Shown here one piece after another: positions 23,649-36,669 of a stretch of DNA of 64,000 nt. Source of the stretch: Boswellia sacra (taxonomy: Eukaryota > Streptophyta > Magnoliopsida > Sapindales > Burseraceae); assembly GCA_013180625.2 (NCBI GenBank), contig SNVD02010275.1, forward strand, positions 372,001 to 436,000, in the 5' to 3' direction. The stretch's first letter is position 1, and each line of letters starts with the position of its first letter. A model generated the notes under the pieces. It was not told the DNA's origin. It worked only from the letters and a program-made list of their open reading frames with translations, and made no database searches. Both the position numbers and the translations under genes were made by a program.

Positions 23649-24209
23649 TGTTGCGCAAGAATAGAAGCGAAAGTAACAAAACAACCAAAATGCACAACCA
23701 CAAACTATGCTAGATAATTGAATATAATAGCAATTAAAGAGGCAACCAATCAACCAACAATGCAAAATAGATAGAATACCAAGATTTAACGAGGTTCGGT
23801 ATAAATACCTACGTCCTCGAGCGCCGCTGTAGAAACCTTTCACTATCTTCAAAGAGAATTACAAACTTTTGGGTCGCAATACAAATATCACAACTATTGG
23901 GCCGAACTACAATTACCCAAATAGTTGGGCTAAACTATAATTATCCAAACAATTGGGTAATACTACAAATACCCAAAACAAAGGGGAAAAAAAGAAATAT
24001 TACAAACGTTAAGGTCCTTAATGCTAGGCCCTTAAACTATGAGGTCTGATATGTGACACTTTACAAATATAAGAGGTGGAGGAGAATTTCTAATGGGACA
24101 ATTAAACTTGTCCCATGTGGCTTCTTTTATAAGCCCACATAAGACCCATATTTTCTTATTTAATCAATGTGGGATTCCTCCCACTAGCATATGAGCCACA
24201 AACTCAACA
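23649..24209 (-). repeat. Copia 1 LTR (5' LTR in element orientation)
   Basis: Begins TGTTGCGCAAGAATAG and ends AACTCAACA on the plus strand; the partner is 19396-19950. Confidence 0.95.
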
Positions 24210-24214
24210 GCTAG

Positions 24215-26060
24215 ATTATGTTGTTGGGATTCTTTTAATTTCAATCAATTGATGTTCTATTCCATTATATGTTGAGTATTTTATTCTATGCGCAATGCTT
24301 ATAATCGTCTAATCAACTTTTGCAAGATTTGAAAGTCAAACTGATACTGAGAAGTGATATTGTTTCTATCCATGATTGAAATAATATGAATCTGTCATAG
24401 GATAGACTTTGCTCATTAATATATTATCATTTCCTGAGAAAGAATAATTATTAATTGAGTGAAATTCACTGGTAGCATAGGAGTACATGTTAATCCGAGT
24501 ATGATTTTTTTTCTCTTTTGTATTCTTTGATATTGCTTTGTTTTGTTTTCTTTGAATTTGCTTTGTATTCTTTGATTTTACTTTCAACATTTAAAAGAGT
24601 AGTGGTTACTTAATGGGCTGCTGGATACCAAGTGTATGAGCACTCTTGATAGTCAATTCTACATTGTTTGAGGAAATGTCTAAAAAAAGATTTGCAAAAT
24701 AAACAGACGCGGAGATAAACAATGATGAATATACAAAACACAATCCTCCATATATATCCGCATGATAAAGGAGATAGAAGGTTCAAACAATTGCCCCAAG
24801 ACACCAATTGTCAACGATAAACATAGGCAATCAAATTATGATATACATGGTGAATGTATCAGAATGAGAATTAAAGTAAAACTTAACATGCTAAGAATAT
24901 ATACCAACTTGTTCAAACTAGCTACTACTCCGTCCATGCCCATAATATATACCATTTAAACAGCTAAATACAGAAACTATACAAGTACTACACTTTCGAT
25001 ATATTGAAGACAGGTACTAAAAGTAGTAACATTGCTGCAATAATCTTCTTTATAATAGATATGTAATTCACTTTGTATCAAAGACTAATAAGAGTTGTTA
25101 GATCTCTCCAAACTTTTTCAATAAAATGTTGAAATCCTTATATTCATACAAAGAGATTCCTCAATCAGCTAGCCCTGTAATGATCATGCATATAACAAGG
25201 TTAATAATGAAGGAAAAGAAAGAAAAAATACAATAGTCTAATAAAAAAATGAGCTTTTTTTAATTAAAAACAAAAAATCATATGAGATTCTGGGCATCTT
25301 AACTTGTGAATGACGAGCTTTTCTTTTGCTACTTGAACATTCTTATCCGGAAAGTGTCTAACTATAAACCATTTTCTATATTTTGAAATTCAAAAGTTAG
25401 ACTGGGTTATTGCCAAATATAGGACATTGCTAAGCATATGGATTCTTCAAGAGGCTAGTTACCATAATCAAGTTAGCATGAATGCTTTGCAAACTCTTTA
25501 AAAAAACATAGCAAGTATCGACCCCTAGCAATCCATACAATTCTTAGGCAATGCTTTCAAAAATTAGAGGCTACAAGGCAGAACATCATATGGAGACACG
25601 AACTCCTTGAAACACCCAAGGGAGAGTTAAATACTATGATTTGTACCCACTTTAAACAGCAAAGAACTTCTCAACAAAGTATATTCACATCAGATATTAG
25701 TTTGACTACATCTACTTTAAGTCTACCATTCATGGGAAACAGCCAATTCTTCGCTTGGTGAGGTGAAAATCTCTTGTATGAAAAGCATCAATTGCCTTGT
25801 CATTTGATCCACATCATATAAACACCAAATCAACACAAAATGGAAAGTTCTGTGTACAAAACCTCAGTCAAACCACTGTTTCATTGTGACTTAGATAAAG
25901 AATCCACTTATGACATTGATGCAAAAGGGTTTGTATGAAGCAACTAACCTTGTCATAGTCAGGTTCAAAAGTGAAATCATTGGCTAGAAGAGAAAAGGTA
26001 GATTCTAATATCCATGGAAGGAACCGTAATTCTGTATTTTAAGCGAAATTTGACAGCTGA
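24215..26060. other. Non-coding region, no gene recognised
   Basis: The first part, up to about 24600, continues the sequence interrupted by the Copia insertion (18785-19390). Beyond that I see only short frames unlike any family. Confidence 0.45.
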
Positions 26061-27223
26061 AGTACATCCAATGATGACAATGACTTGTTATGGGATTAAT
26101 TTGCAGCAAACTCAGAGTGCTGGCTAAAATGCAAGGGGTGCTAATTAAAATAAGTATCAGATTGCCTAAACGAAAACAAATCCAGATTCATTGCCCTAAA
26201 GGGTTTTGTTTTAAAGGACATTGCAACATCAAACAACTTGATCTGCTAAATTGCTTAACTTCTAACCATGATAGAGGACTAATGAAGTACCTTGCAATTT
26301 ATAATAGTCTGGTAGCATATCCACTCAAAATATTTGAAGGAAGAGTTGATTACTACAGTGTTATCTATGTGGTAAACAGGTGGAGAGCTCCTAACTCCTG
26401 ATAATATAATATTCAGCTCTATCAAGAGTGTTAAATACGGAAGAATTCTTGATGTAGTGAAATTAAGAGGTCATAACCATGCTTTTAATTTTATGTTTTA
26501 GGAATCTAGAAATGTTTTCACAACTCTACAGGTAATCAACCTTTATGAATCTTTGAAACATCTTTTATGAGATGACAACACCTCAATGTACCAGCTAATC
26601 AATTATTGTGAATTGCAAACATTGAGGAATTGCATATAACAAAATTATGAAAAGCAATGTAATAACTGAGAGCTTGAAGAAGCTATAACAAAGCAAGTGG
26701 AGTACATAAGAGAAAGAGGGCAAATTAATTCATCGAATTTAAAAAAAAAAAGGAAACAAAAAACAACGAATAATATAAAGAACCCTGTAAGCAATTGAAC
26801 TGAAAAGAAAATTCACATTTACATACAAAGGGCTCCGACAATCTTTTACAAAATTTTCATATATTCTTTTAATTGGAGACAATTAAAACATTAAAAGAAG
26901 CAATTTCTAATGAAATCCCTGTTATAGAGTCCTCAATTTAGCAAAAAATAAGAAATCAAAGAAAGATCCACATATCAGCGACAAACGCATAATATTAACT
27001 AAACTGATAGCACCTTAAAAAAGAACACCACCTAAAAGGTAATTCGTAACTTCTAGGAAAAATAATAATAAAATGTTTAAAATTTAATCGTGATTTACAA
27101 AAATAATTTTGTCCTTAAAAATTTGCATACCATGACATTTTGTCTGATATTGTCAGATAAGGTTATAACATATAAATTTTTAAGGACATGATGATTTATT
27201 AAAGCTCGTAATTTGAAACTTTT
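26060..27223. other. 3' flank of F-box copy B
   Basis: About 26080-26400 matches 42580-42820 in reverse, downstream of F-box copy C, and 26835-27060 matches 3660-3930, downstream of copy A. No gene is seen; the frame at 26090-26401 lies in this shared flank and is broken in copy C. Confidence 0.55.
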
Positions 27224-28440
27224 TCAAATTTTCCTAACTTCGAAGACAAAGAAAGTGTAAGAATGCTTTCTTACATCCCAGCGACCAAGGCGGCGGCTAA
27301 GAGAATGAGGAGGAGTCGAAGTGGAATGCTGCTTTATCCAACTCGGTGGGAAATTCATAGAAACGAACTTAAGCCTACCATTCTTCGAGTTATAAAATGA
27401 TGTGGACTTTGCAGGATAATCATTATCATATCTCTGCGCATCATAGATAAAACAGACACAATTCCCTTCACATCCAGATAACTCGTTAGCTGAAAGAGAG
27501 AATGCATAATCGTTGCACGCAAACAACACTCTATTCTCCAATTCATTCATAACCAGAACCCATTCACGTTCACGGTCATCAAGTTTATAAACCTTAGAAG
27601 ACCAGCCAAAATGACAAACCAAAAACAAATCCATAAATGACTTTACAAGTATTGTGACGGATTGCCCGTATTTTGCAGGGAGTTGGCAACTCGGGTAATG
27701 CCCAAAGACTTATAATCCAGAGCTGTGGTCAAACCCGTACAGGCTAAAGCATACAATTTTTCATTATGACAAACTATATCCCGAAAATAATCAACAGTTG
27801 TGTCTGTGATAGTCCACTGCATGTCTCCATTTCTCCAAGCAACTAATTTCCCTGTATCACCATGGATAGCCATAACTGCAAACCCATCAATACCTTCTGA
27901 AACAATCGCTTTTCTGAAAAATTTAGGCACTCTTTTATACATCTCATAGCTATATATTCTACTTCTTAAAGTAGATAATTCAAGTTTGTAAACTGTAGCT
28001 ATCTCCTTAACTCGATAAACAAGCAAGTTCAAAGACTTTGGTAACTTACTGGACACATTTTTGAAACAATACCCACCAAGCGGATTACTGATTCTGACTT
28101 TTCCGCGCTTTGATTCTTCAATTCTCACAAGCCATGTTGAGTTGGTTTCTTAGGTGTTGTGGAGCGGCTGAATGGCGTAAATAGTGGACTTGGAGAGGAT
28201 GAATTTGGAGCAATCGCCAGGGGTTGAGTCATTGGAAAAAAATTCCTGAAACATGATCGTGGAATTAGAGTTTTTGTAGGATATAAGCAAGGGATGAGGA
28301 TCGAAATGAGTGACAAACCGATCGAAAACGAAGGAGGTCGTCGAGTGAGTGAAGAGGCGTTTTGCGATGATTTTGAGTACGTTCTTTGGGAGACCGGACC
28401 AATTAGGACTGGTTCTTCTTTCCATATTTAGCTTTAACAA
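27224..28440 (-). pseudogene. F-box/DUF295 gene copy B, broken
   Basis: Homologous end to end with 3962-5158. It starts at the conserved M-E-R-R-T (about 28425). Small compensating indels garble residues 30-65, just after the F-box helices. A TAA replaces a glutamine codon near 28150 (after P-L-H-N-T), and a frameshift near 27640 follows the residues S-Q-Y-L. Beyond that the DUF295 C-terminal part resumes in another phase. With three lesions it is a pseudogene. It stands head to head with the broken SGPS peptide copy only about 90 bases away, a layout not seen at copy C, where 3 kb intervene. Confidence 0.9.
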
Positions 28441-28526
28441 AGAAACAGCAAAAGGAGAAGATGAAAGGTTGATGATGGCAAAGTAATGATTCTCATAGAC
28501 CTCTTTCTCTCACTATTGCTTTAAAA

Positions 28527-28867
28527 ATGATGACTATGCCCATATCTATCAGGTTATTTTTGGTGCTTCCGATGCTAAATTTCTATATTTCGTTCAGACT
28601 GAAGCCCGTCCCTTCAATATCATGATGCCACGGAACTCTGCCAGGAAAATTATGCTTGATGGTTTCTTCGATGGGTTATATCTTGGAACAGTCAAGCAAT
28701 CTGGCCCGAGTCCAGGTGGTGAGGGACAGAAGTTCTCTGACGGTTATAACCTTAGAGGCAGGAAGCATTCGTGTCCGAGTGCTGGTGGTGAGGGACATAA
28801 GTTCACTGAATGCTATAGCCTTGGAGGCAGGAAGCAATCGAGTCCGAGCGCTGGCCTTGGACATTAA
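28527..28867 (+). pseudogene. SGPS-repeat secreted peptide gene, broken copy
   Basis: It aligns with 45417-46034 from the start ATG. One base is missing near 28590, inside the signal-peptide region, so the frame from the first ATG is lost. The downstream part is open from 28622. It contains three SGPS-type units (V-K-Q-S-G-P-S-P-G-G-E-G-Q, R-K-H-S-C-P-S and R-K-Q-S-S-P-S-A-G-L-G-H) against seven in the intact gene, and two units have lost the glycine of S-G-P-S. Without a signal peptide it would not enter secretion. Its 3' untranslated region is split by the MITE at 28868. Confidence 0.85.
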
Positions 28868-29639
28868 GGACGCGTTTGGAGGCGGGCTTAGGGGGGGATT
28901 GGATTGTATCTAAGGATTATTTGTCCTGAATTGCTGTTTGGTGCTTGAACATAGATTGGGTTTAGAAATCCCAACGGTGAAATAACCCCAATCAACAAGG
29001 ACTATTCAGTCCCATTCTCTACCATGAGACAACCTGGGACAAAGGATTATGTCTCTCCTTATTTTAAATAATAATAATATAAAACTGATATAAATTATAT
29101 AAAAATAAAATAAAATAAAACAAAATAAATATTAATATTAATATTAGAATAGTAATATTTAATAATTTTGAAGTAAATATAATTTTAAATATATTTAAAT
29201 ATTTAATTATGATATAATAAAAATAATTTTTATTATAAATTTTTATTTTTAATATAATTCAAAATATTATAATTAAAATATATTATAATATAATAATAGG
29301 AATAAAATATTATTAAATTCATATTAAATAATATTAAAAATACTTACTTCTAATAAAAAAGTAATATTAAATAATTTTAAATAAATATAAATTTTAACTA
29401 TATTTAATATTTAATTACCTATAAATGATGTAACAATAAATTAAACTTTGAATAAATTAAATTAATATATATTTAAAAAATTGATTTTTTAAAAATTTAT
29501 TATATACTAATATAGTCCAGTCCTATACTGCATTAAACATAAGACAACACTAGTTATAATCCAGTCCAATTTAGTCCAATCCTAATCCCAGTCTTAATCT
29601 CAGTCCAATCAAGTCCAATACTAACTCTCAAACGAGGCC
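28868..29639. mobile_element. PIF/Harbinger-type MITE, 772 bp, TSD TAA
   Basis: The ends read inward GGACGCGTTTGGAG and GGCCTCGTTTGAGAG, flanked by TAA at 28865-28867 and 29640-29642. The intact peptide locus at 46026-46040 shows the uninterrupted site (GGACATTAAAGTTTCAG), so the boundaries are secure. The interior is AT-rich with TCCAGTCCAAT repeats near the right end and no coding sequence. Confidence 0.88.
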
Positions 29640-30039
29640 TAAAGTTTCAGTTGCAAGCACCAGAGAACTATGCTGTTGCCATCAGCTACTTGATCTAATA
29701 GGATCTCTCTTGGTTGTTTGATTTTTTTATGTTGTGCTGCTAATAGAAATATAAGCAAAATACTTGTACCTGTACGTCATCACTCCCAGAGGATCACATG
29801 TAGTACTAATATATATATTTTTACAAAGTTAAGAGTTATAAGGCATTGCTATTCATCCTTTAATTATTTATCCTTCAGGTTACGCAATTTTGAAATCTAT
29901 CCTACCTGAGGAGTATTAATTTTTATTAAATGTACCCAATGCTTTGCAATTGCAAGTCACACAAGCAAAAACTCAAAATATAATAAGATATATCATTAAT
30001 TACTTGTTCAGCTTTGCTTAATGACTTCCATCTTCTAAT

Positions 30040-31248
30040 TAGGGATGCACACGAGTCGGGTCGGGTTTCATCTAACCTGATACAATCTGATATATGGTCG
30101 GGTTTGACATTTTTGACCCGTGATCGAGTTTCTGAAGTATAGAATTCAAGGTGTAACCTGAATAGTCAGGTTGGTCGGGTTGGGTCAGGTTTCTGAAGGA
30201 TGAACGACTTCCAACTTCTTTCCTTAATCAGTTATTACCCATCTCAATTAAGTGATGTCAATCATCAGTGATTGGATATTTATCAGCTCTCACAGCAAAA
30301 TCAGATTTACATTAAGAATTTTCCAACTCTTCAGTCAAATAGAAATACAAACTCCAAAGCGTTTCAATCACAATATCAACGTCAACGACATTCCAGTAGA
30401 GAAGAAAGATTAACAGCTATGTTGAAACTGGTGCATGTATGCTTGGATTAATTTTAGTAATTGAGGCCCCGCATAGAAATCTCCATCAATTATAGAATTA
30501 AAAAAATAAAAAAACAAACCTTCCATTATATTGAGACTCAAACAAGAACACATATTAAAATCACCTGGATCTAAGCAAGAACATGTCGAACACTTGACTC
30601 AAACATCCATAAAAACCACAGCCATACAACATGGCACAAGAAGCACCACCACCACCTCCACTAGCACCAAAGCAAGACCCTCACCCGTGCCACCACAACG
30701 TCCAATCGAGCGCTTACTCACCCACGCCGTCTACGTCGAGCCCTCTATGTCTCCGACGTAATCCAACTCAAACATCAACGAAGGGAAGGCTGTTGCAGTC
30801 ACTTAGGATTTGGGAATTAGGGATTTGTTTACTTAAGATGGGTATTGAAGAAATAGATGACAAATCAAAGAAGCACAGAAGAAATAGAGGAGGAGGGCTG
30901 ACGGAGGTCTGAGGAAAGGAAGAGGAACCAGATGCAAAACAAATTGTTTTTCAATATATATTAATCGGATAAATATATGTTAAATATACCTTGGATAAAT
31001 TTAATTTAAAAAATAATATTTAATACATAAAATTAGTAATAGACTGCCACGTGGCAAATTCGATTTACAAAAAAATATTTTTTATCAGGTCGAGTTATAT
31101 CAGGTCAGATGGATCAAACCCAATTACAGGAAACCTGAATTAAAAAATCCAACATCGAGTTATTTATAACACTAACCCGCTTTTAACCCGACCAACCCAA
31201 TAAAACTTGAAAGAATCGGATCGGATCGGGTAATTTTGAACACCCCTA
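30040..31248. mobile_element. hAT-type non-autonomous transposon, 1,209 bp, 8-bp TSD
   Basis: Flanked by CTTCTAAT at 30032-30039 and 31249-31256. The ends read inward TAGGGATGCACACG and TAGGGGTGTTCAAA, the usual hAT style. Near both ends the words TCGGGT and CGGATC recur. The interior at about 30590-30910 is richer in C and holds a proline-rich frame (M-A-Q-E-A-P-P-P-P-P from 30631), possibly a captured exon. I do not recognise it. Confidence 0.88.
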
Positions 31249-32122
31249 CTTCTAATAAGAGATTGAAAGAACAAAAATTATAATATGCAATTGTATGTAT
31301 ATATATGAATGTCCTACCCCGAACAGCGAGCTCATTGAATAAAGAACTTCGTGAATCGATAATTAAAACTTTCCTATTCATTTGATAATTGATGACATGT
31401 AATTTTTGAGGCATGCATCAAAAGTAATTAGATTTATAATGAAAATTTTAACACGAGTATAACATATTTTGACTCTCCAGATATAAATGCTCCCATCAAA
31501 AGATATAGAATGTGTGGTTTACATGCTTATATGAGGATTTTTTATTGACCAGAGACAAACATACAAAATTCTTCATTGATCAAAGATATGTGTACATATC
31601 ACAGATTATAAGTTAAATTCTTTCACACAAAACAAAATTATATATTTTTTAAATTAGTATTACACAAGTTATAGATAATAAAATGACCAATCAAAAACAA
31701 TTTTTAAAAGTTGGATACATATAAAATTTTGGGAATATTTAAATTAGAATTTTATCAATCTATTGTTGTTCTAGTATATGTAAAATGAGGCCCTAAGCCT
31801 TAACCTAACGTAGAAGTAAGTAAATGCGCATTTTATGGGCTGGTTGGTACAAGGGATAGGAATCTTGAGGATGTGATTCACATTGCTGGGAAAGTAAAAC
31901 ATGGGATTCTGATATCTGGAAAAGTATGATTACTGTGTTTGGTTTGCTACAGGAATCTCGGTCTAGATTACTATGGGAATTAAATTATTGTGTTTGGTTG
32001 TACACAGGAATGTTAATTTTTTTATTATGTGAGTAACCTTGATAATACAAATTTTGTTACTTATTAAAAAGACCTAAATTTTTTTTCTTGTTCTAGTATA
32101 ATTGTAATATATATATATTCAG

Positions 32123-32123
<1 letters not shown>

Positions 32124-32170
<47 letters not shown>
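32124..32170. repeat. (TA)n microsatellite
   Basis: About 45 bases of TA inside the left part of the PIF element. Confidence 0.95.
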
Positions 32171-32172
<2 letters not shown>

Positions 32173-32378
32173 ATAATAATTTTGAAGTTATTTATTATGA
32201 ATTGCTATAAATAATTTAAAAATATTTTGAATCCGTTATAAAATACAATAAATATTTTTTCATAAATTTATTATAAACTACTATCAATTATTTATAAATT
32301 TATCATAAAATGTATTAATAAATTTATCATAAATTTATTAATAATTTTGCTGTATGCTAAATTTATTATAAATTTATT

Positions 32379-32778
32379 TGATGTGTATGAAAACTATGAA
32401 AACCGACGGGTTTCATCACGAGATAAATGATGGCGAGTGTTAGATTTATCTCGACTCCACTCGACACTCTACACTCGACACTTACATATCGAGTCGTCTC
32501 GGATTCACAACCGACACTCGGTATCAGTCTATTTTCGAAGACATCGAGTGTCGGATGCATCATCCGACACTCGATACAAGCTTTCATCCGACATGTCGAG
32601 TGTCGAATATGTGAAAATCGACATATAGATGTCTCGAACCATGTATCCGATACTCGACATGTCGGATGAAAGCTTGTGTCGAGCTCTATCGAGTTTTGTC
32701 GAGTTTTGTCGAACGTTTTGTCAGGTTGCTTGTTTTAGCTTTTTTTTTTTTTGTCTTTTTGTATCATATTTAACTAAG
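32379..32778. repeat. Left arm of subterminal inverted repeat with TCGAGTGTCGG motifs
   Basis: It pairs in reverse with 39752-40089. The arm starts TTTGATGTGTATGAAAAC, then AACCGACGGG, and is filled with CTCGACACTC, CGAGTGTCGG and CCGACACTCG words, which are themselves partly palindromic. It ends in a T-rich tract and ATCATATTTAACTA. It lies about 540 bases in from the PIF terminus. Confidence 0.85.
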
Positions 32779-32779
32779 G

Positions 32780-35741
32780 GCCCTTAATTGTGTTTATTTT
32801 TTCAATTTTTCCAAAAAAATAAACAAACATGCAAGAAGAAAACAAACCTGCTATCATAAATATCTAATAAAACATGGGAATTGAAGAAAAATTTGATGAC
32901 TGAAAAGCGATAGACAATTTTTGGCTGGTTAGCTGGCTATATGCCTCAAATATATCTATATAGCAATCACATTGTTACATATTTCTTAATGACCGACAAT
33001 TTTCTTAAATGGCATACTTCTATCGGTTACATTATGATAATGTCGTATCTGTTAGCTTTATTTTTCAGAATTCATATGTATATAAGATATATCTGATAAC
33101 TAATTAAAATTATTGGCCATCTGTTCTGATGAAAACGTAGAAGATAACATTGAAACATTAAAGACTAATAATGAACAAATCGAAATTAATTGGCATTGAT
33201 TAATTTATTATGTGAAACTACTTGCAAAAAAATTCTCAGCCACGGTGCATTATAAGTTGAATATTTAATGGTAATTTTCGTTTGACCTGTGAACATTATT
33301 CTTAATTTTTATGTGAGCTTTTAGCTTATTGTATATGTTTTTGTAATGGAAATGTGTCAATCATGATCGAAAAGAGTCTTCTATTTTATTTTGGCCCCGT
33401 TTAAATCCCTTTTTAGTTTGTACAATGTTAAAGTGATGGGGGCCCAATAGTTTGTACTCGAGGTGAAGGTATTGTATTATCATATACTTCGTTGTGCATC
33501 TCCTCTATTGCATCTCCATACCCTGCTACTTCAACGAATTTGTTGATTAGCCTGGTACCCTCTCACCGTAAAACACACACACACACACACACTCTCTCTC
33601 TCGCTATCTATTATTTAATTAAAAAATCTGATACAAGTTTTCCATTTGTAAAATATTTAGATCTTGATCTTACATTTACATGAGAGAAATGGCATAGGTT
33701 AGCATTTGTAGAGCTGTGGGCCTTTTTTTTATTAGGTGTTGGCTCTCATGGTGACGGCAATGAACATGCAGGAGAGTGTTGGCACTGTCGTCGAGTACGA
33801 ATGTTAGAGCTATAGTGCGGTGATGGCTTCCAAAGAGACTTGAGGTGAGTTGACTCAATTTTCAAGTTGAGCTGAGGCTCCAATTTATATATATTGATTT
33901 TATTTTATGTGATTATTATTTTTATTATTATTACGTTTGTGAGTGAGGAGTCGTCTGTAGCAAGGCTAAGAGGCAAAGTGTTAGAATTGATCAAAGAGGA
34001 GATTATAATTTGAAGCCTCATGGAGAAACCAGAGATGACTCTTTCACTCGGATTCCTTTTCAGGTACTTCAATGCTAATCTCCCTCTCTCTCTCTCTCTG
34101 TCTGTCTCTCTCTAATCAGAACTTATTTGCTTAAATTATTGTTTGATTATAGCCTTGTGAATCATAACTAATTACAATTTAATGTTTCTAGGGCCTTATG
34201 ATTTGAAGGATAATTGGCGTTTATTGTTGCTACACAAATTGATGGAGTTTTGAACTGATTTTGAAGCAACTAGTTCAAAGATTCAATTACAAAAACAAAT
34301 TAAAACTAATGACTTCTTACAAAATAAAATGGCAATTTGAATTACTTTATTGATAATAAATACTTTGCATGTACCTTCCTATCTAGTGAGAGTTTTCATT
34401 AGCTCTAGAAAATATCAGGTTTGACTTGAATGAGTTATTGATTTTGTGTTTCTTTTTGTATTTTTTTTATGCTTCTAATTTTTTTTTGTTGACATTCTTC
34501 TAATTGATTATGATCAGTTATAATTTCTTGAAATACATTTTTTCTACATGGTTTTATTGTCTACTTTTAATATTTTAGAATCCATAACTAAATTCGTTTG
34601 TGATTTATTGTTTTAACAGAGGGAAGTTATGAACCAAAGGAAACACAACATGAAGTAATATCCACAATAAGTTTGAGTGCTTCCTCCGTGCATTATTCTA
34701 GTTTTGTTCTTCCTCCTCTTCTTGTTGAAAAGTTCTTATATGGGAAAGGAATTTAATCTAATTGAAGATTCGAGTTTTCAGCTTCAACTTGCACCAAGCT
34801 CATGTTAGTATTACTGATTGTTTTAAAGATTTTGTGTTGGAAATAGTGTTAGCAAACTTCCTTATAGACAGACTCAAAGTCCCGAATATGCTTTTGTAGG
34901 GTAGTGTTATGAGAGTAGGTTGCCTAAGTGTTCTTATTGCAAGTACTGAGTAGTTATCACTTATTTTGTTCATTTATTTATGCTTTGTGGAAATTTGCGG
35001 TTTTTCTTTTGATTTGGAATGTGTCTCATGATGTAGTATTCATCCTGTAGATTTTGGTTGATTTTTTTTGTCTTCTCTATTGTATGCCAATATTACACAA
35101 AGGATGGGCCTGCTGTTCTATGAGCCATTAATCATGATGATGGTCCTAGTGATGTTCCTGATAAAGGAGGGCTTACTGAACTGGAGCAAATTTTGAAGTA
35201 GAAGACACTTACAAGGCAAGTGGAATAAGTTTAAATTGACTTCATATGGAAGTTCTCTTCTGATTTATGTGATGCATGTGAAAACATCAAATTGTTTATA
35301 TTTTTTTGTTCTACCTTTGTTTCTTTATAGGTGGATGCTTAATTTTACATAAAGTTTATTTATTTAATCATGAAAAAAGATATAAAATTGAGAATGAATC
35401 TCCTGGTCCTCTTTATAGCTATTACTTGACTGGTAATATTTGTATTTCCGTCTTCCTATCATTCCAGTCTTGATGCCCCTAATCCAACTTCTTTAATGCA
35501 ATATTCAGATGCACACAAAACAGCAAAGAAGAAAAAAAAAAAGAAGTTAAGGGATAGAAAAATTGAAAGATAATCTTCCAAGCTCTAATATGGTGTGCAA
35601 TGAGTCCCATCCTTTGGTGGTTTTACATGTGGGATAATTTGTTTAATATGACAATTATATGATTCTTCCGTCGTTTTGCATTTTCCCAAATGTTGTTAGT
35701 GTCTCAATTATTAACTAGGCCTTTCCTATTTATATTTGCAG
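32780..35741. other. PIF or nested CACTA interior, unassigned exon-like pieces
   Basis: Two segments look exon-like on the plus strand. At about 33965-34074 an open frame reads V-R-I-D-Q-R-G-D-Y-N-L and ends at a GT-containing site; another at about 34625-34740 is rich in serine. I do not recognise either. They may belong to the same captured gene region as the glucosidase II beta exons downstream, or to other genes. Confidence 0.35.
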
Positions 35742-36590
35742 GAACTTCAGCTTGTCCGGCAGCCAAATTTTATTGTAGGAATGTAGGAAGTACACCTCAA
35801 TTTAATTTTTCTTCACGTGTCAATGATCGTTTTTGTGGTAAGTATTGTTTGTAAGATTTCTGCTTTCCCCTCCTTGAGATAGTCTGTTACAGCTTCGGTA
35901 ATTTTCCCATTGAACTTAAAAAACCTATGTAGCTCATAGTTTAGAGAAATAATATGCCTTTTGTCTTGATATGTGACTAACTGGAGATCTATTAGTGAGA
36001 ATCTTATTAATTTGTGTTTTATGCCTCAGTAGTTATTGATTTCTTATGGTGAGTTGCCTGTAAAATATACAGAAATGGACCTGTGAACTAGCCTCGAAAA
36101 TAGGATTGCATGTTTCCCGAGATCACCTTCATAATTTTTGCTGTTCAATGAAGGCCAACTTAGGCCTGTCAACTAAATTGCCAATTGCATGCAGAATGTG
36201 CTACTATATAATGGTCATCTTACCAGTGTCTTGTTGCTTGCTTCTAAATTTCAAAGGTCTTCAAACTGATAGTAAATGTTTCCCTGCTAAAATTAGCTAT
36301 TGCCATATGTGTAGAATTATCATGCCATTGGTATCACAAAGCTCTTTGGCATTGAATCTGATATATCTGAACCAGTTTATTCCTGTTTCGACCGAGTATT
36401 TTGAATTCAATTGTTTCTTTGGATCAATAAAACTTAGAAAAATTGTGTCTTCCATTTGAAATTCCTGTCTTCTCTCAATTATATTTTTGTAGATTGCTGT
36501 GATGGAAGTGATGAGTATGATAGTAGCATCAAGTGTCCTAACACTTGTGTCATGGGTGGAAATGTTGAATACAAAGTGACAATCGGTGAT
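35742..36590 (+). pseudogene. Glucosidase II beta subunit fragment: two exons and an intron
   Basis: Exon 35742-35837 is preceded by a T-rich tract and CAG and followed by GTAAGT. It encodes [14 protein letters not shown] and S-S-R-V-N-D-R-F-C. The second exon begins at 36493 after TTTTGTAG and encodes C-C-D-G-S-D-E-Y-D and K-C-P-N-T-C. The two join in phase to give the D-C-C-D-G-S-D-E-Y class A LDL-receptor-like motif found at the N-terminus of glucosidase II beta subunits (endoplasmic reticulum N-glycan trimming). The intron is kept, so this is a DNA-level capture rather than an mRNA copy. The rest of the roughly 600-residue protein is absent. Confidence 0.8.
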
Positions 36591-36669
36591 TAGTGCTCTG
36601 TTGATTCGAGAAATTTGTTTAATGTGACAAATGATACAGATTATGAATTTCTTAAAATTTTTAAAATAC

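Larger units (their letters stand above)
19396..24209 (-). mobile_element. Copia LTR retrotransposon 1, 4,814 bp, TSD GCTAG
   Basis: LTRs of 555 and 561 bp bound the element, beginning TGTTG and ending CAACA. The flanks carry GCTAG at 19391-19395 and 24210-24214, a 5-bp target duplication. On the minus strand the primer-binding site follows the 5' LTR (right side) and the polypurine tract precedes the 3' LTR (left side). Protease, integrase, reverse transcriptase and RNase H follow in Copia order. Only about 160 bases separate the 5' LTR from the zinc-knuckle region, so the main gag domain is missing. The LTRs differ visibly and the coding region has several stops, so the insertion is not recent. 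Confidence 0.95.

Noticed and set aside
32366..32669. Overlapping frames of 60-80 residues on both strands
   Set aside because: They fall in the TCGAGTGTCGG repeat arm; composition explains them.
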